A DNA stretch of 64,000 nucleotides from Terriglobia bacterium (GTDB taxonomy: Bacteria > Acidobacteriota > Terriglobia > Bryobacterales > Bryobacteraceae): NCBI GenBank assembly GCA_020073145.1, contig JAIQFS010000009.1:1-64000 (forward strand), given 5' to 3'. Positions 8,129 through 16,600 of this stretch are shown in pieces; position 1 is the stretch's first letter; each line of letters starts with the position of its first letter. The notes under the pieces were generated by a model. The model saw nothing but the letters and a program-made list of their open reading frames with translations. It was not told the origin of the DNA and did no database searches. Both the position numbers and the translations under genes were made by a program.

Positions 8129-9478
8129 ATGAGAATCGCAAAACGATTGTGGAAGGTTCGCGTTGCGCGTGGCCGGCAAGCTGTGCCGGCGGCTCCGCGC
8201 CGATGGGCTCTCTGCGTGGGGCTGGCCGGCCTCGCAGTCAGTTGCGGGCTGCCCGCCGCGTTCGCTCAGACGGCCCTGACCTGGCAGCAGGTGAAGGACC
8301 GTTTCGAAGCCGCCAACCCCACGCTCCAGGCCGCCCAGATCAATGTGCTGGAATCCAAGGCGCAAGAGGTCACCGCCTATCTTCGCCCCAACCCGGACTT
8401 CACGGCGGCGATCGACCAGGTGAACCCGTTTTCCAAGCAGCCCACGCTGAACGGCAGCGGGGACGCCTACCGTCCCTTCCAATACGCCCTGCCTGTCGCA
8501 TCGGCCAACTATCTGCATGAGCGGCAGCATAAACGCGAGTTGCGCCGGGAAAGCGCGCAGAAGGGAACCGCCATCGCGCAATCCCAGGTTTCCGACCTGG
8601 AGCGGAATCTGCTCTTCAACCTGCGCAGCGCCTTTGTCCAGACGCTGCAAGCCAAGGCCTTGCTGGCCAACGCCAAAGAGAACCTCGACTACTACGATCA
8701 AGCGCTGAGCATCAATCGCGACCGGTTCCGCGCCGGTGACATTTCCCAGCTCGACCTCAATCGGCTGGTCCTGCAACGGGTTCAATATGAATCCGACCTC
8801 GCCTCCGCCCAGGTGAATCTGCGGACCGCCAAGATTACCCTGCTCACGCTATTGAACAGCCGGACCCCGGTCGATCAGATGGACGTCTCCGGGCCGTTTG
8901 ACTTCTCGGACCGGGTGATGCCGCTCGAAGAGTTCCGGATGCTAGCCCAGGATGCCCGGCCCGATCTGAAGGCGGCCGTCCAGGCCATCGACAAGGCCCA
9001 GACCGACCACCGGCTGGCGGTCGCCAACGGCTCCACCGATCCCTCCTTCGGGTTGGACGTGTCGGCGCAAAACCCGCCCATCCCGGCTTATCTGGGTTTC
9101 AGCATCAACATTCCCCTCCGCATCTTCGATCGCAATCAGGGCGAGAAGACGCGCACGCAAATCGATATTCGGCGCGCCGAGCGCGCGCGGGACGCCACCC
9201 AGGCCCAGGTTTTCAGTGACGTAGATTCCGGTTATTACACCTTGATGAGCGCCTTGAGTCTCTTGAAGCCGTATAAGGATACGTACCTGCCAACCGCCAC
9301 CGCCGTCCGCGACACCATGTCCTTCTCCTATCAGCGCGGCCAGGCGGCTCTGGTCGATTACCTCGACGCCCAACGAGACTACCGGGCGACCCAGGTGGCC
9401 TACATCAATCTCGTGGCGTCGTATCTCACCGCCGCGGCTCAGTTGAACCTTGCGATCGGACGAGAAGTTATCCCATGA
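8129..9478 (+). CDS. TolC/CzcC-family outer membrane efflux protein
   Basis: A 449-residue outer-membrane channel subunit of a tripartite RND efflux system. After a basic N-terminus and a signal peptide (CVGLAGLAVSCGLPAAFAQ) come two repeated OEP domains of long alpha-hairpins, with signature stretches DLERNLLFNLRSAFVQTLQA and SYQRGQAALVDYLDAQRDYR. Trimers form the outer-membrane barrel and periplasmic tunnel. The gene is followed by the adaptor with an ATGA overlap and then by the pump, so all three are co-expressed. A ribosome binding site AGGTGA lies just before the ATG. The substrate class follows from the downstream pump, which belongs to the heavy-metal subfamily. Confidence 0.92.
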   Translation: MRIAKRLWKVRVARGRQAVPAAPRRWALCVGLAGLAVSCGLPAAFAQTALTWQQVKDRFEAANPTLQAAQINVLESKAQEVTAYLRPNPDFTAAIDQVNPFSKQPTLNGSGDAYRPFQYALPVASANYLHERQHKRELRRESAQKGTAIAQSQVSDLERNLLFNLRSAFVQTLQAKALLANAKENLDYYDQALSINRDRFRAGDISQLDLNRLVLQRVQYESDLASAQVNLRTAKITLLTLLNSRTPVDQMDVSGPFDFSDRVMPLEEFRMLAQDARPDLKAAVQAIDKAQTDHRLAVANGSTDPSFGLDVSAQNPPIPAYLGFSINIPLRIFDRNQGEKTRTQIDIRRAERARDATQAQVFSDVDSGYYTLMSALSLLKPYKDTYLPTATAVRDTMSFSYQRGQAALVDYLDAQRDYRATQVAYINLVASYLTAAAQLNLAIGREVIP

Positions 9479-10614
9479 AATGCTCTGTTTGGTGGATCGT
9501 CATTCTCTCTCTGTTACTGGCCTTCGGGCTGGCCGGCTGCAACGCCGAAGGCAAGATCGATCCCACGGCCGCCGCTCCGCCGCCCGCCCAGGTGGAGCAT
9601 GAAGGCGACGTCAATGTGTTCAAGGTCGATCGCCCCGAACAGTTTCCCATTGCCACCGCCCTCGAACTCAAGGTGACGCCCGAGTTGAAAGTCACCGGCT
9701 TGGTCAGTCCCGACGTTTCCCGGAACGTTCCTGTGGTGTCGCTGGCTTCCGGGCGCGTCATGGAAATCCACGCGCGTCTGGGGGATTCCGTGACCAAAGG
9801 CCAACTGCTCGTGCGCGTCCAGAGCAACGACATCTCCGCCGCTTTCTCCGACTATCGTCGCGCCCAGGCGGACGCAAGGCTGACGGCCTCGCAACTGGAC
9901 CGGGCCAAGCTCCTGTACGACCGGGGCGCCGTTGCCCAGAAGGACGTCGAAGTGGCCGAGGATGCCGACGCCAAAGCCAAAGTGGATGTCGATACCGCGC
10001 GCGAACACCTGCGCCTGCTCGGAGCGGACGCCGACCGTCCTTCCGCTCTGGTGGATATCACCGCGCCGGTTTCGGGAGTCATCACCGAACAAAATGTCAC
10101 GGCGGCCGCCGGCATCAAGACCCTCGACAATTCTCCCAACTTGTTTACGATTTCCGACCTTTCCGAAGTCTGGATCGTGTGCGACGTCTATGAGAACGAT
10201 CTGGCCAAAGTGCATGTCGGCGATGGGGCCGATATTTACCTGGATGCCTATCCCGGCCGGGTGTGGAAAGGCCGGATCAGCAACGTCGGCCCCATTCTCG
10301 ATCCCAACATCCGCACCGCCAAAGTCCGCATCCAGGTGAGCAATCCCGGTACCTTCCGGATCGGCATGTTTGTGACCGCGACCTTCCACGGCGAGGCCCG
10401 GCAGATCCGCGCCTCCGTGCCGGCGGCGGCCGTCCTGCATCTGCACGATCGCGAGTGGGTCTATCTCTTCGAAGGCGATCGCCAGTTCCGCCGCGTGGAG
10501 GTGGTCGGCGGCGACATGCTCCCCGGGAACATGCAGGAAATCGTTTCCGGCATCAAACCCGGCGATCGCGTGGTCTCCAACGCCCTGGTCCTGGAAAACA
10601 TGCTGGAACCGTAA
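9475..10614 (+). CDS. RND efflux periplasmic adaptor (CzcB/CusB-like lipoprotein)
   Basis: A 379-residue membrane fusion protein. The N-terminus is a lipoprotein signal with the lipobox LAGC (Cys22), so it is probably anchored in the inner membrane. The order is beta-barrel/lipoyl half, alpha-helical hairpin (about residues 120-185, ending near QKDVEVAEDADAKAKV), lipoyl half (TAPVSGVITEQNV), beta-barrel (VWIVCDVYENDLAKVHVG) and membrane-proximal domain. It bridges the pump and the TolC-like channel. It overlaps the channel gene by ATGA and the pump gene by TAATG. It has no Met- or His-rich N-terminal extension of the kind that marks copper or zinc-specific adaptors, so the metal cannot be named. 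Confidence 0.92.
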   Translation: MKCSVWWIVILSLLLAFGLAGCNAEGKIDPTAAAPPPAQVEHEGDVNVFKVDRPEQFPIATALELKVTPELKVTGLVSPDVSRNVPVVSLASGRVMEIHARLGDSVTKGQLLVRVQSNDISAAFSDYRRAQADARLTASQLDRAKLLYDRGAVAQKDVEVAEDADAKAKVDVDTAREHLRLLGADADRPSALVDITAPVSGVITEQNVTAAAGIKTLDNSPNLFTISDLSEVWIVCDVYENDLAKVHVGDGADIYLDAYPGRVWKGRISNVGPILDPNIRTAKVRIQVSNPGTFRIGMFVTATFHGEARQIRASVPAAAVLHLHDREWVYLFEGDRQFRRVEVVGGDMLPGNMQEIVSGIKPGDRVVSNALVLENMLEP

Positions 10615-13600
10615 TGATTCGGGCGCTCATCGACAATTCCCTGAAAAACCGGTTTCTGGTGGTGGTGGGCGCGGTTGTGCTGCTGGTCTGGGGCGCAATC
10701 TCCTTCCATAATCTTCCCGTCGAGGCTTATCCGGACGTCGCCAACAACTACGTTCAGGTCATCACGCAGTGGCCCGGCCACGCCGCCGAAGAGGTCGAGC
10801 AGCAGGTCACCATCCCCACTGAGATCGTGATGAACGGCATTCCTCACCTCGATCACCTCCGCTCCTTTTCCGTGTTCGGGCTCTCGAGTCTCATGCTGAT
10901 CTTCGATGATGAGTCCACCGATGACTCGAATCGCCAGAAGGTCCTCGAACGCCTCTCCCAGCTCACCCTGCCCGCCGGCCTGCAGCCCCAGATCGGCTCC
11001 GATTACAGCCCCGTCGGCCAGATCTACTGGTATACGCTGCACAGCACCAATCCCCGGTACGATCCCATGGACCTGAAGTCGCTCCAGGATTGGACCCTGG
11101 AAAAAGAATTCAAGTCCGTTCCCAACGTAGTCGACGTCGTCAGTTTCGGCGGGATCACGCGCGAGTATCAGGTCAGCATCGATCCTGATAAGTTGATCGC
11201 CTACGGTCTCTCGATCGGCCAGGTCGAACAGCAGCTGTCCAACAATAATGTGAACGCCGGCGGCAGTTTTGTGGAGGCCGGCCTGCAGCAGATCAACGTT
11301 CGCGCCATCGGGCTGGTCCGCAACGTCCGCGATATCCAGAGAATCGTGGTCAAGACCCAAAGCGGCACGCCGGTTCGGATCGAAGACATCGGAACCGTAT
11401 CGCAGGGGCCGAAGATCCGGCTCGGCCGCATCGCCAAGGCCATTCACCGCGAGGATGGCAAGATTGTCGACAACGGCGACGTCGTCGAGGGCATCGTGCT
11501 CCTCCGCAAGGGCGCCGATTCCGACACCACCCTCGACGCCATCCACGAAAAGGTGGACGACCTGAACCAACACGTTCTGCCGCGCGGCGTGAAGATTGTG
11601 CCCCACCTCGACCGCAGTAACCTGGTGCACTACACCACGCATACGGTGCTGCACAACCTCACGGAGGGCATCATTCTCGTGGCCCTCATCCTCCTGCTTT
11701 TTCTCGGCAACGTGCGCGGCGCGCTGATTGTCGCCCTCACCATTCCGTTTTCCCTGTTGTTCGCCTCCACCTGTCTCAACTTGAATAAAATTCCCGCCAA
11801 CCTGTTGTCCCTGGGGGCGCTGGATTTCGGCATGGTGGTGGAAGGCGCCGTGGTGATGGTGGAGAACATCGTGCGTTATCTGGGCCATGAGGAGAATCAG
11901 TCCGGCACCAAAATGGACCGGATTCGGCGCGCGGCCCATGAGGTCCAGCGCCCCGTGTTTTACTCGATCGGCATCATTATCACCGCGTACCTGCCCATTT
12001 TCACGTTGCAGCGCGTCGAGGGGCGCTTGTTCAAGCCCATGGCCTGGACCGTGTCCTTTGCGCTTCTCGGGGCCCTGATTTTCTCCATGCTGATCGCGCC
12101 GGTTCTCGCCAGCTTCGTTTTTAGCGCGAACGTCCGGGAATGGCGCAATCCGGGTATGGAACTGATGACCAACCTGTATCGCAGGACGTTGAGCTACGCC
12201 ATTCGATTTCGCTGGGTGACGGTGGCCGCTGCCGCGGGCGCCCTGGGCGTTTCCGCCTACCTGGGCCTGGGCGGTGCCATCGGCTCGGAATTCCTCCCGC
12301 ACCTCGACGAAGGCGCCGTCTGGGCCCGCGGCACCCTGGCGCCCAGCACCGGCCCCACCGAAGGCACCCGTGTGGCCGACCAGGCCCGTCTGATCTTTGC
12401 CTCATTCCCCGAAGTCACCCAGGTGGTAAGCCAGGTGGGGCGTCCCGACGACGGAACCGACGTGGCCGGCTTCTTCAATACCGAGTACTTCATCGACATG
12501 AAGCCCAAGGAACAGTGGCGGCCCGTCTTTCGCCAGGACAAAGAAGCCCTCATCGCGGCCATGGATCGCGAAGTGGAGAAGATCCCCGGCGTGCTCTGGA
12601 ATTTTTCCCAGCCGATTGCCGACAACATGGAGGAGGCGGTCAGCGGCGTCAAGGGCCAATCCGCCATCAAGATCTACGGAGACGACCTCAAGCAGTTGGA
12701 AGAGACCGGCGACCAGATTGTGGATGTTCTGAAGACCGTGAAGGGGGTTGCCGATCTCGGCCTGTTTCGCGTGATCGGCCAGCCCAACGCGGAGTTCGAA
12801 GTCGATCGCGATGAGGCCGCCCGGTTCGGCATCAACGTGGCGGATGTGCAGGACGCCATCGAGACCGCCGTCGGCGGTAAGGCCGTCACCCAGGTGCTGC
12901 AGGGCGAGCGGCGCTACGATCTGGTGGCGCGCTATCAGCGCGACGATCGCGATACCAAGGAGGCCATCGAAAAAATTCGGATCCTCAGCCCCTCCGGCGA
13001 GCGCGTTTCCCTGGCGCAGTTGTGCCACGTGAACGTGCTCGATGGCGCCTCGGAAATTTACCGCGAGGGCAGTTCGCGCTACGTCGCCATCAAGTACAGT
13101 GTCGAAGGCCGCGATCTCGGAAGCACCGTGGAAGAGGCCATGGCGAAAGTCCGCCAGAAGGTCAAGCTCCCCGAAGGCTACCGCATCGATTGGGCGGGCG
13201 AATACGAGAGCCAGAAGCGATCGTCCCAGCGGCTCATGGTGGTGGTGCCGGTGACCCTCCTGGTCATCTGCATGATCCTCTTTACCATGTTTAAGTCGTT
13301 GAAGTGGGTGGCGTTGATTTTCGCCAATGTCGCCATGGCGCCCATCGGAGGCCTGCTGGCGTTGCTGCTCACCGGCACCCATTTCAGCGTCTCCTCCGGA
13401 GTCGGGTTCCTGGCGCTGTTCGGCGTGTCCGTGCAGACCGGGGTCATCATGCTCGAGTACATCAACCAGCTGCGCGCCCGCGGATTCAGCATCGTGGACG
13501 CCGCCATTCAAGGTTCGGTGCAGCGTCTCCGTCCCATCAGCATGACCATGCTGGTGGCCAGTCTGGGATTGCTGCCCGCGGCCCTCTCGCGCGGAATCGG

Positions 13601-13757
13601 ATCCGACTCCCAGAGGCCGTTCGCCATCGTGATTGTGGGCGGTCTGGTGGCGGCGTTGGTCCTGGGGGTTTATCTTCTCCCCACCTTGTATGTTTGGGTC
13701 GCGGGAGATCGAGACGAACTCCCGCCCGCCGAAGAACACCGGATCGGAGAAGACTGA
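10614..13757 (+). CDS. Heavy-metal RND efflux pump (CusA/CzcA family)
   Basis: A 1047-residue inner-membrane proton/substrate antiporter of the HME subfamily, with the usual duplicated layout: 12 membrane helices and two large periplasmic loops. The helix-4 charge cluster reads LDFGMVVEGAVVMVEN, placing D404, E410 and E417 at the positions of the CzcA proton-relay acids D402, D408 and E415. The middle residue is Glu where CzcA has Asp. The ATG at 10614 shares a base with the adaptor stop (TAATG); the frame is open further upstream inside the adaptor gene, but that part is out of frame with it and is not coding. The family exports Zn, Cd, Co, Ni, Cu or Ag, or sometimes other compounds; the metal cannot be decided from sequence. 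Confidence 0.93.
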   Translation: MIRALIDNSLKNRFLVVVGAVVLLVWGAISFHNLPVEAYPDVANNYVQVITQWPGHAAEEVEQQVTIPTEIVMNGIPHLDHLRSFSVFGLSSLMLIFDDESTDDSNRQKVLERLSQLTLPAGLQPQIGSDYSPVGQIYWYTLHSTNPRYDPMDLKSLQDWTLEKEFKSVPNVVDVVSFGGITREYQVSIDPDKLIAYGLSIGQVEQQLSNNNVNAGGSFVEAGLQQINVRAIGLVRNVRDIQRIVVKTQSGTPVRIEDIGTVSQGPKIRLGRIAKAIHREDGKIVDNGDVVEGIVLLRKGADSDTTLDAIHEKVDDLNQHVLPRGVKIVPHLDRSNLVHYTTHTVLHNLTEGIILVALILLLFLGNVRGALIVALTIPFSLLFASTCLNLNKIPANLLSLGALDFGMVVEGAVVMVENIVRYLGHEENQSGTKMDRIRRAAHEVQRPVFYSIGIIITAYLPIFTLQRVEGRLFKPMAWTVSFALLGALIFSMLIAPVLASFVFSANVREWRNPGMELMTNLYRRTLSYAIRFRWVTVAAAAGALGVSAYLGLGGAIGSEFLPHLDEGAVWARGTLAPSTGPTEGTRVADQARLIFASFPEVTQVVSQVGRPDDGTDVAGFFNTEYFIDMKPKEQWRPVFRQDKEALIAAMDREVEKIPGVLWNFSQPIADNMEEAVSGVKGQSAIKIYGDDLKQLEETGDQIVDVLKTVKGVADLGLFRVIGQPNAEFEVDRDEAARFGINVADVQDAIETAVGGKAVTQVLQGERRYDLVARYQRDDRDTKEAIEKIRILSPSGERVSLAQLCHVNVLDGASEIYREGSSRYVAIKYSVEGRDLGSTVEEAMAKVRQKVKLPEGYRIDWAGEYESQKRSSQRLMVVVPVTLLVICMILFTMFKSLKWVALIFANVAMAPIGGLLALLLTGTHFSVSSGVGFLALFGVSVQTGVIMLEYINQLRARGFSIVDAAIQGSVQRLRPISMTMLVASLGLLPAALSRGIGSDSQRPFAIVIVGGLVAALVLGVYLLPTLYVWVAGDRDELPPAEEHRIGED

Positions 13758-13795
13758 TCGACACGCTCCGCCAGCGCAGCCAGAGTGACTTTGCT

Positions 13796-14458
13796 ATGAC
13801 TAAGGAACAAGTTCGAGCCCGCATCGAAGAGATCGGCATCATTCCAGCCATTCGCGTTTCCGCTCCGCAGGACGCGATCTTCGCCGCCGAGACGGTCGCG
13901 CATAGCGGCATCCCCATCGTCGAAGTCACCATGACCATCCCCGGCGCCGTCGAAGTGATCGCGGAATTGGCGCGGAGCAATCCGGATGTCATTACCGGAG
14001 CGGGCACCGTCTCCGATCTCGAAACCGCCAACCGTTGCCTGGATGCGGGCGCGCAGTTCTTGACCAGCACCGGTCTCGATCTGGAAATCGTCGAGTTCGC
14101 CGTAAAACACAATCTCGTCGTGTTCCCGGGCGCGTTGACGCCCACCGAGGTGATGGCCGCGGAGAAGGCCGGTCCGGACTTCATCAAGATCTTTCCCTGC
14201 GCCCCGGTCGGAGGCCCTGGCTACATCCGCGCCTTGAAGGGGCCGTTCCCGCACCTGAAGTTCATCGCCGCGGGAGGCGTCAACCAACAGACCGCCGCGG
14301 ACTTCATCGCGGCGGGCGCGGTCGCCTTGGGCATTGGAAGCGAACTCATCCCTCAGGAGGCCATCCACCTGCGGCAGGACCACTGGATTGGCGAGTTAGC
14401 GCGCCGCTTCGTCGCCATGGTGCATCAGGCCCGCGCTCAAAGGCCATCGCAGCACTGA
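13796..14458 (+). CDS. eda: KDPG/KHG aldolase (2-keto-3-deoxygluconate-6-phosphate aldolase)
   Basis: A 220-residue class I aldolase that splits 2-keto-3-deoxy-6-phosphogluconate into pyruvate and glyceraldehyde-3-phosphate (Entner-Doudoroff pathway), or the related hydroxy-ketoglutarate. The start motif IIPAIRVS carries the conserved Arg. VEVTM contains the catalytic Glu, GAGTV the phosphate loop, and FIKIFPCAPVGGPGYI the Schiff-base Lys. AAGGVN and ALGIGSEL complete the TIM barrel. Members of the family also process 2-dehydro-3-deoxy-phosphogalactonate, so the precise sugar acid is open. It lies 38 bp after the pump gene, perhaps by chance, since no other sugar-acid gene is nearby. The frame is open far upstream inside the pump gene; the ATG at 13796 gives the family N-terminus. 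Confidence 0.9.
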   Translation: MTKEQVRARIEEIGIIPAIRVSAPQDAIFAAETVAHSGIPIVEVTMTIPGAVEVIAELARSNPDVITGAGTVSDLETANRCLDAGAQFLTSTGLDLEIVEFAVKHNLVVFPGALTPTEVMAAEKAGPDFIKIFPCAPVGGPGYIRALKGPFPHLKFIAAGGVNQQTAADFIAAGAVALGIGSELIPQEAIHLRQDHWIGELARRFVAMVHQARAQRPSQH

Positions 14459-14472
14459 CTGGAATGCTGCGG

Positions 14473-14502
14473 TTGCCCGAAGCGGACTTTCAGAGCTATA
14501 AT
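14473..14502 (+). promoter_or_regulatory. Sigma-70-like promoter for the 35-aa microprotein
   Basis: TTGCCC (14473-14478), an 18-nt spacer and a perfect TATAAT (14497-14502) lie just after the aldolase stop. Transcription would begin near 14509, leaving a leader of about 13 nt that contains AGGAGG (14511-14516) 5 nt before the ATG at 14522. Confidence 0.7.
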
Positions 14503-14521
14503 TCTGGTTGAGGAGGCCTTT

Positions 14522-14629
14522 ATGGCCAGCCTGGATATCCCCGCGGTGCTGATTCTGGTGATGCTGGTCGGGGCGCTGATGTGGGCGCTGTACAATTGGA
14601 CGCACCCCATGACAGGCTCGCGCCGTTAA
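14522..14629 (+). CDS. 35-aa single-pass membrane microprotein
   Basis: Translation gives a hydrophobic peptide beginning MASLDIPAVLILVMLVGALM and ending WTHPMTGSRR: a short acidic start, one membrane helix (about residues 6-24) and a basic C-terminal tail, giving an N-out/C-in preference by the positive-inside rule. The evidence for a gene is the tight arrangement of a good promoter, a strong AGGAGG site at 5-nt spacing and the ATG. I know of no family match. Size and shape recall small membrane proteins that regulate pumps or respiratory complexes (KdpF, CydX and AcrZ are such examples), but any partner is unknown. It ends 33 bp before the convergent hpnI stop. Confidence 0.65.
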   Translation: MASLDIPAVLILVMLVGALMWALYNWTHPMTGSRR

Positions 14630-14662
14630 GCCATTGCGCCGCACCCCGCTCGCGTTTCCCGG

Positions 14663-15769
14663 TCACGATTCTTCCGTGATCCTGCCGTCTCTCCGTAGCC
14701 GAAGCGTCCTGCCCCGCCAGTCCACCGTCGACCCGAAGCATCCGCCCATCCAGACCGCGAACCCGAACAGATCTCGAAAAGGAATCAGCCAGAACCAGCG
14801 CCACACCTGCCGATCCTCCAGAATCACGCCCCCGGCCAGCGCGGCCGCCACCAGCCGCAGAGCCAGGGCCGCCGTTCCCGCCCACCACTGCCCCGCCAGG
14901 AAGGCGACCAGCGCCCAGACCGTCGCGTGGGTCACCACCGATCCGTAGTAGCCCGGCGGCTGCGACACGCGGATCGTGCGGGACCAGCGCAACTGGTGTC
15001 TCCACATTCCGCCCCACGATGCACGGCCGCCGCCTCCGGTTTCGACCACCGCCGAAGCGAATTCCACGCGGTAGCCGCGCGCGGCCACCCGCCGGCCCAG
15101 TTGATAGTCGTCAGCCAGATAATCGGCGATCGCTTCAAAGCCGCCGATCTCCCGCAGCGTCTCGGCCCGCACCGCCATGGTGGAGCCCAGCGCGAAATCC
15201 GCCACTCCCAGCAGCCGCGCCACCATCACGCTCGGCGCAAACTCGGTGGCGATTCCCAGGCCTTCGATCAGGGAAGGGAATGACCGCGCCGGCGCCCGAT
15301 ACAGGCAGGTCACCAGGCCTGTTTGCGGATTCGCGAACGGCGCCACCACCGAGCGCAGGTAACCGGGGCCGGCCACAATGTCGTCATCGTTCACCACCAG
15401 CAGACCGTATCGCGCCTGCCGGGCCAGTTCCGCCAGTACCGCGACCTTGGCATTCGGCGCATCCGGCCGGGCCACGATCGCGCGCAGGCTCCGCCCGGGA
15501 AATTCCTGCTGCAGCCGTTCCACTTCGGCGCGCGCGGGGTCGTCCGCATCCCCGAAGCCGAAAAGAATCTCGAATTCGGGATAGTCCTGCGCGGCATGCG
15601 AGCGGATGGCCTCGTACAGCCCTTCCTCGGTCCCATACATGGGCTTGAGGATGGAAACCGGCGGCAGGGCGAGCGGCCCGCTGGCGGACCTGCGCCACAG
15701 AATCGCCGCCACGATCGCCAGCAGGTAGTAGGCGGCCGCCGCCAACGCGGGCACGGCCAGCCCGATCAC
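14663..15769 (-). CDS. hpnI: Hopanoid-associated glycosyltransferase HpnI
   Basis: A 368-residue membrane glycosyltransferase of the GT21/ceramide-glucosyltransferase type. An N-terminal membrane helix precedes the GT-A domain with SILKPMYGTEEGL, the metal-binding acidic motif NDDDIV, and the processive-type DYLADDYQL and HQLRWSRTIR (a Q/RxxRW signature). Two or three C-terminal membrane helices follow. HpnI is known to transfer N-acetylglucosamine to bacteriohopanetetrol. I choose the GTG at 15769 because it overlaps the upstream stop as GTGA, the style used throughout this operon; a GTG at 15817 would add 16 residues and a 52-bp overlap. hpnJ lies upstream in the same operon, which supports the hopanoid assignment over generic ceramide glucosyltransferase. 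Confidence 0.85.
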   Translation of the reverse strand: MIGLAVPALAAAAYYLLAIVAAILWRRSASGPLALPPVSILKPMYGTEEGLYEAIRSHAAQDYPEFEILFGFGDADDPARAEVERLQQEFPGRSLRAIVARPDAPNAKVAVLAELARQARYGLLVVNDDDIVAGPGYLRSVVAPFANPQTGLVTCLYRAPARSFPSLIEGLGIATEFAPSVMVARLLGVADFALGSTMAVRAETLREIGGFEAIADYLADDYQLGRRVAARGYRVEFASAVVETGGGGRASWGGMWRHQLRWSRTIRVSQPPGYYGSVVTHATVWALVAFLAGQWWAGTAALALRLVAAALAGGVILEDRQVWRWFWLIPFRDLFGFAVWMGGCFGSTVDWRGRTLRLRRDGRITEES

Positions 15770-16128
15770 AGCGAGACCAGCGCCACGCCGCAGACCACCA
15801 GTGACGCCCCCGCCCACCGCAGCCAGTTCACCTGCTCGTGCAGCACGTATTTCGCGAGCACGGTCTCAAACACATAGGTGGCCGCCGACGCGGGCACTGC
15901 AAAACTGAGTTCGGAGACCGTCAACAATCCCAGGTAGGCGAAGAACGAAACCGCCATCGCCACCACCGATGTCACCACGTGCCAGTTGCGCGCCAGAACG
16001 GTCACCGCGCGGCCGATCGCACCCGGACGGAAATCGTGGATCTCGCCATGGCGTCGCATGCCCATGGCTTGCAGCACTTCGCCCACCGTGGTGGCGGCCA
16101 CCATGATTCCCAGCAGCACCCACTTCAT
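15766..16128 (-). CDS. SMR/EamA-like small transporter, second of a pair
   Basis: A 120-residue protein with four predicted membrane helices (MKWVLLGIMVAATTVGEVLQ; residues about 43-63; FAVPASAATYVFETVLAKYV; LRWAGASLVVCGVALVSL), the size and layout of small multidrug resistance proteins. Glu17 in the first helix sits about where EmrE has its essential Glu14. It overlaps the previous SMR gene by ATGA and hpnI by GTGA. Paired SMR-like proteins such as ArnE/ArnF move lipid-linked sugars across the inner membrane; between two hopanoid-modifying genes, flipping of a glycosylated hopanoid is a reasonable inference. The alternative is an ordinary drug/metabolite exporter. Confidence 0.8.
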   Translation of the reverse strand: MKWVLLGIMVAATTVGEVLQAMGMRRHGEIHDFRPGAIGRAVTVLARNWHVVTSVVAMAVSFFAYLGLLTVSELSFAVPASAATYVFETVLAKYVLHEQVNWLRWAGASLVVCGVALVSL

Positions 16129-16547
16129 CGGCTGCCTTCCGTGCCATCGGCGTTCGGACGCGTGGTTTGCGGCGTCGTGCCCCCGCCGACCAGCACGACT
16201 CCCAACATGATCAGCGCGATTCCTGCCCAGCGTGTCGTGGTGATCTGTTCGTGAAGCAGAACCCTTCCCGCGATCGCCACCAGCACATACCCGACGGCTG
16301 TCACCGGTAGCACATAGCTGAGGTCCGCCCAACTGAGCAGCGCCATCCGCGAGGCCAGCCAGAGAATGAGCAGCAGCACCCCCAGCGCCACTACCGGCCG
16401 AAACAAAACCGTGATGTAAGCCAGCGGCGTGGGTAATTCCGCCGGCATGCCCCACTTCAGAAGGAAATTGCCGGCGACGTTGGAGACGATCACCACCAAC
16501 GCGCAGACCCAGGTTTTCCAGCGCAACCGAGCCGATTCGCTGCTCAT
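16125..16547 (-). CDS. SMR/EamA-like small transporter, first of a pair
   Basis: A 140-residue four-helix membrane protein (VCALVVIVSNVAGNFLLKWG; RPVVALGVLLLILWLASRM; DLSYVLPVTAVGYVLVAIAG; WAGIALIMLGVVLVGGG) related to EamA/SMR transporters. It has no acidic residue in helix 1 where its partner has Glu, which fits an unequal heterodimer like ArnE/ArnF. The ATG at 16547 is used; a GTG at 16598 is possible but adds a polar 17-residue tail with no ribosome binding site. The gene starts 53 bp after hpnJ and overlaps the second transporter by ATGA. Confidence 0.8.
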   Translation of the reverse strand: MSSESARLRWKTWVCALVVIVSNVAGNFLLKWGMPAELPTPLAYITVLFRPVVALGVLLLILWLASRMALLSWADLSYVLPVTAVGYVLVAIAGRVLLHEQITTTRWAGIALIMLGVVLVGGGTTPQTTRPNADGTEGSR

Positions 16548-16600
16548 GTGCGGTGAAGACGTTCCAGCGGCGCCGGTCTGGTGCGCAGCGGCCGCCACGC

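Noticed and set aside
10461-12302. Antisense open frame of 613 codons under the RND adaptor and pump
   Set aside because: The RND genes are unmistakable; the antisense frame has no recognisable protein features.
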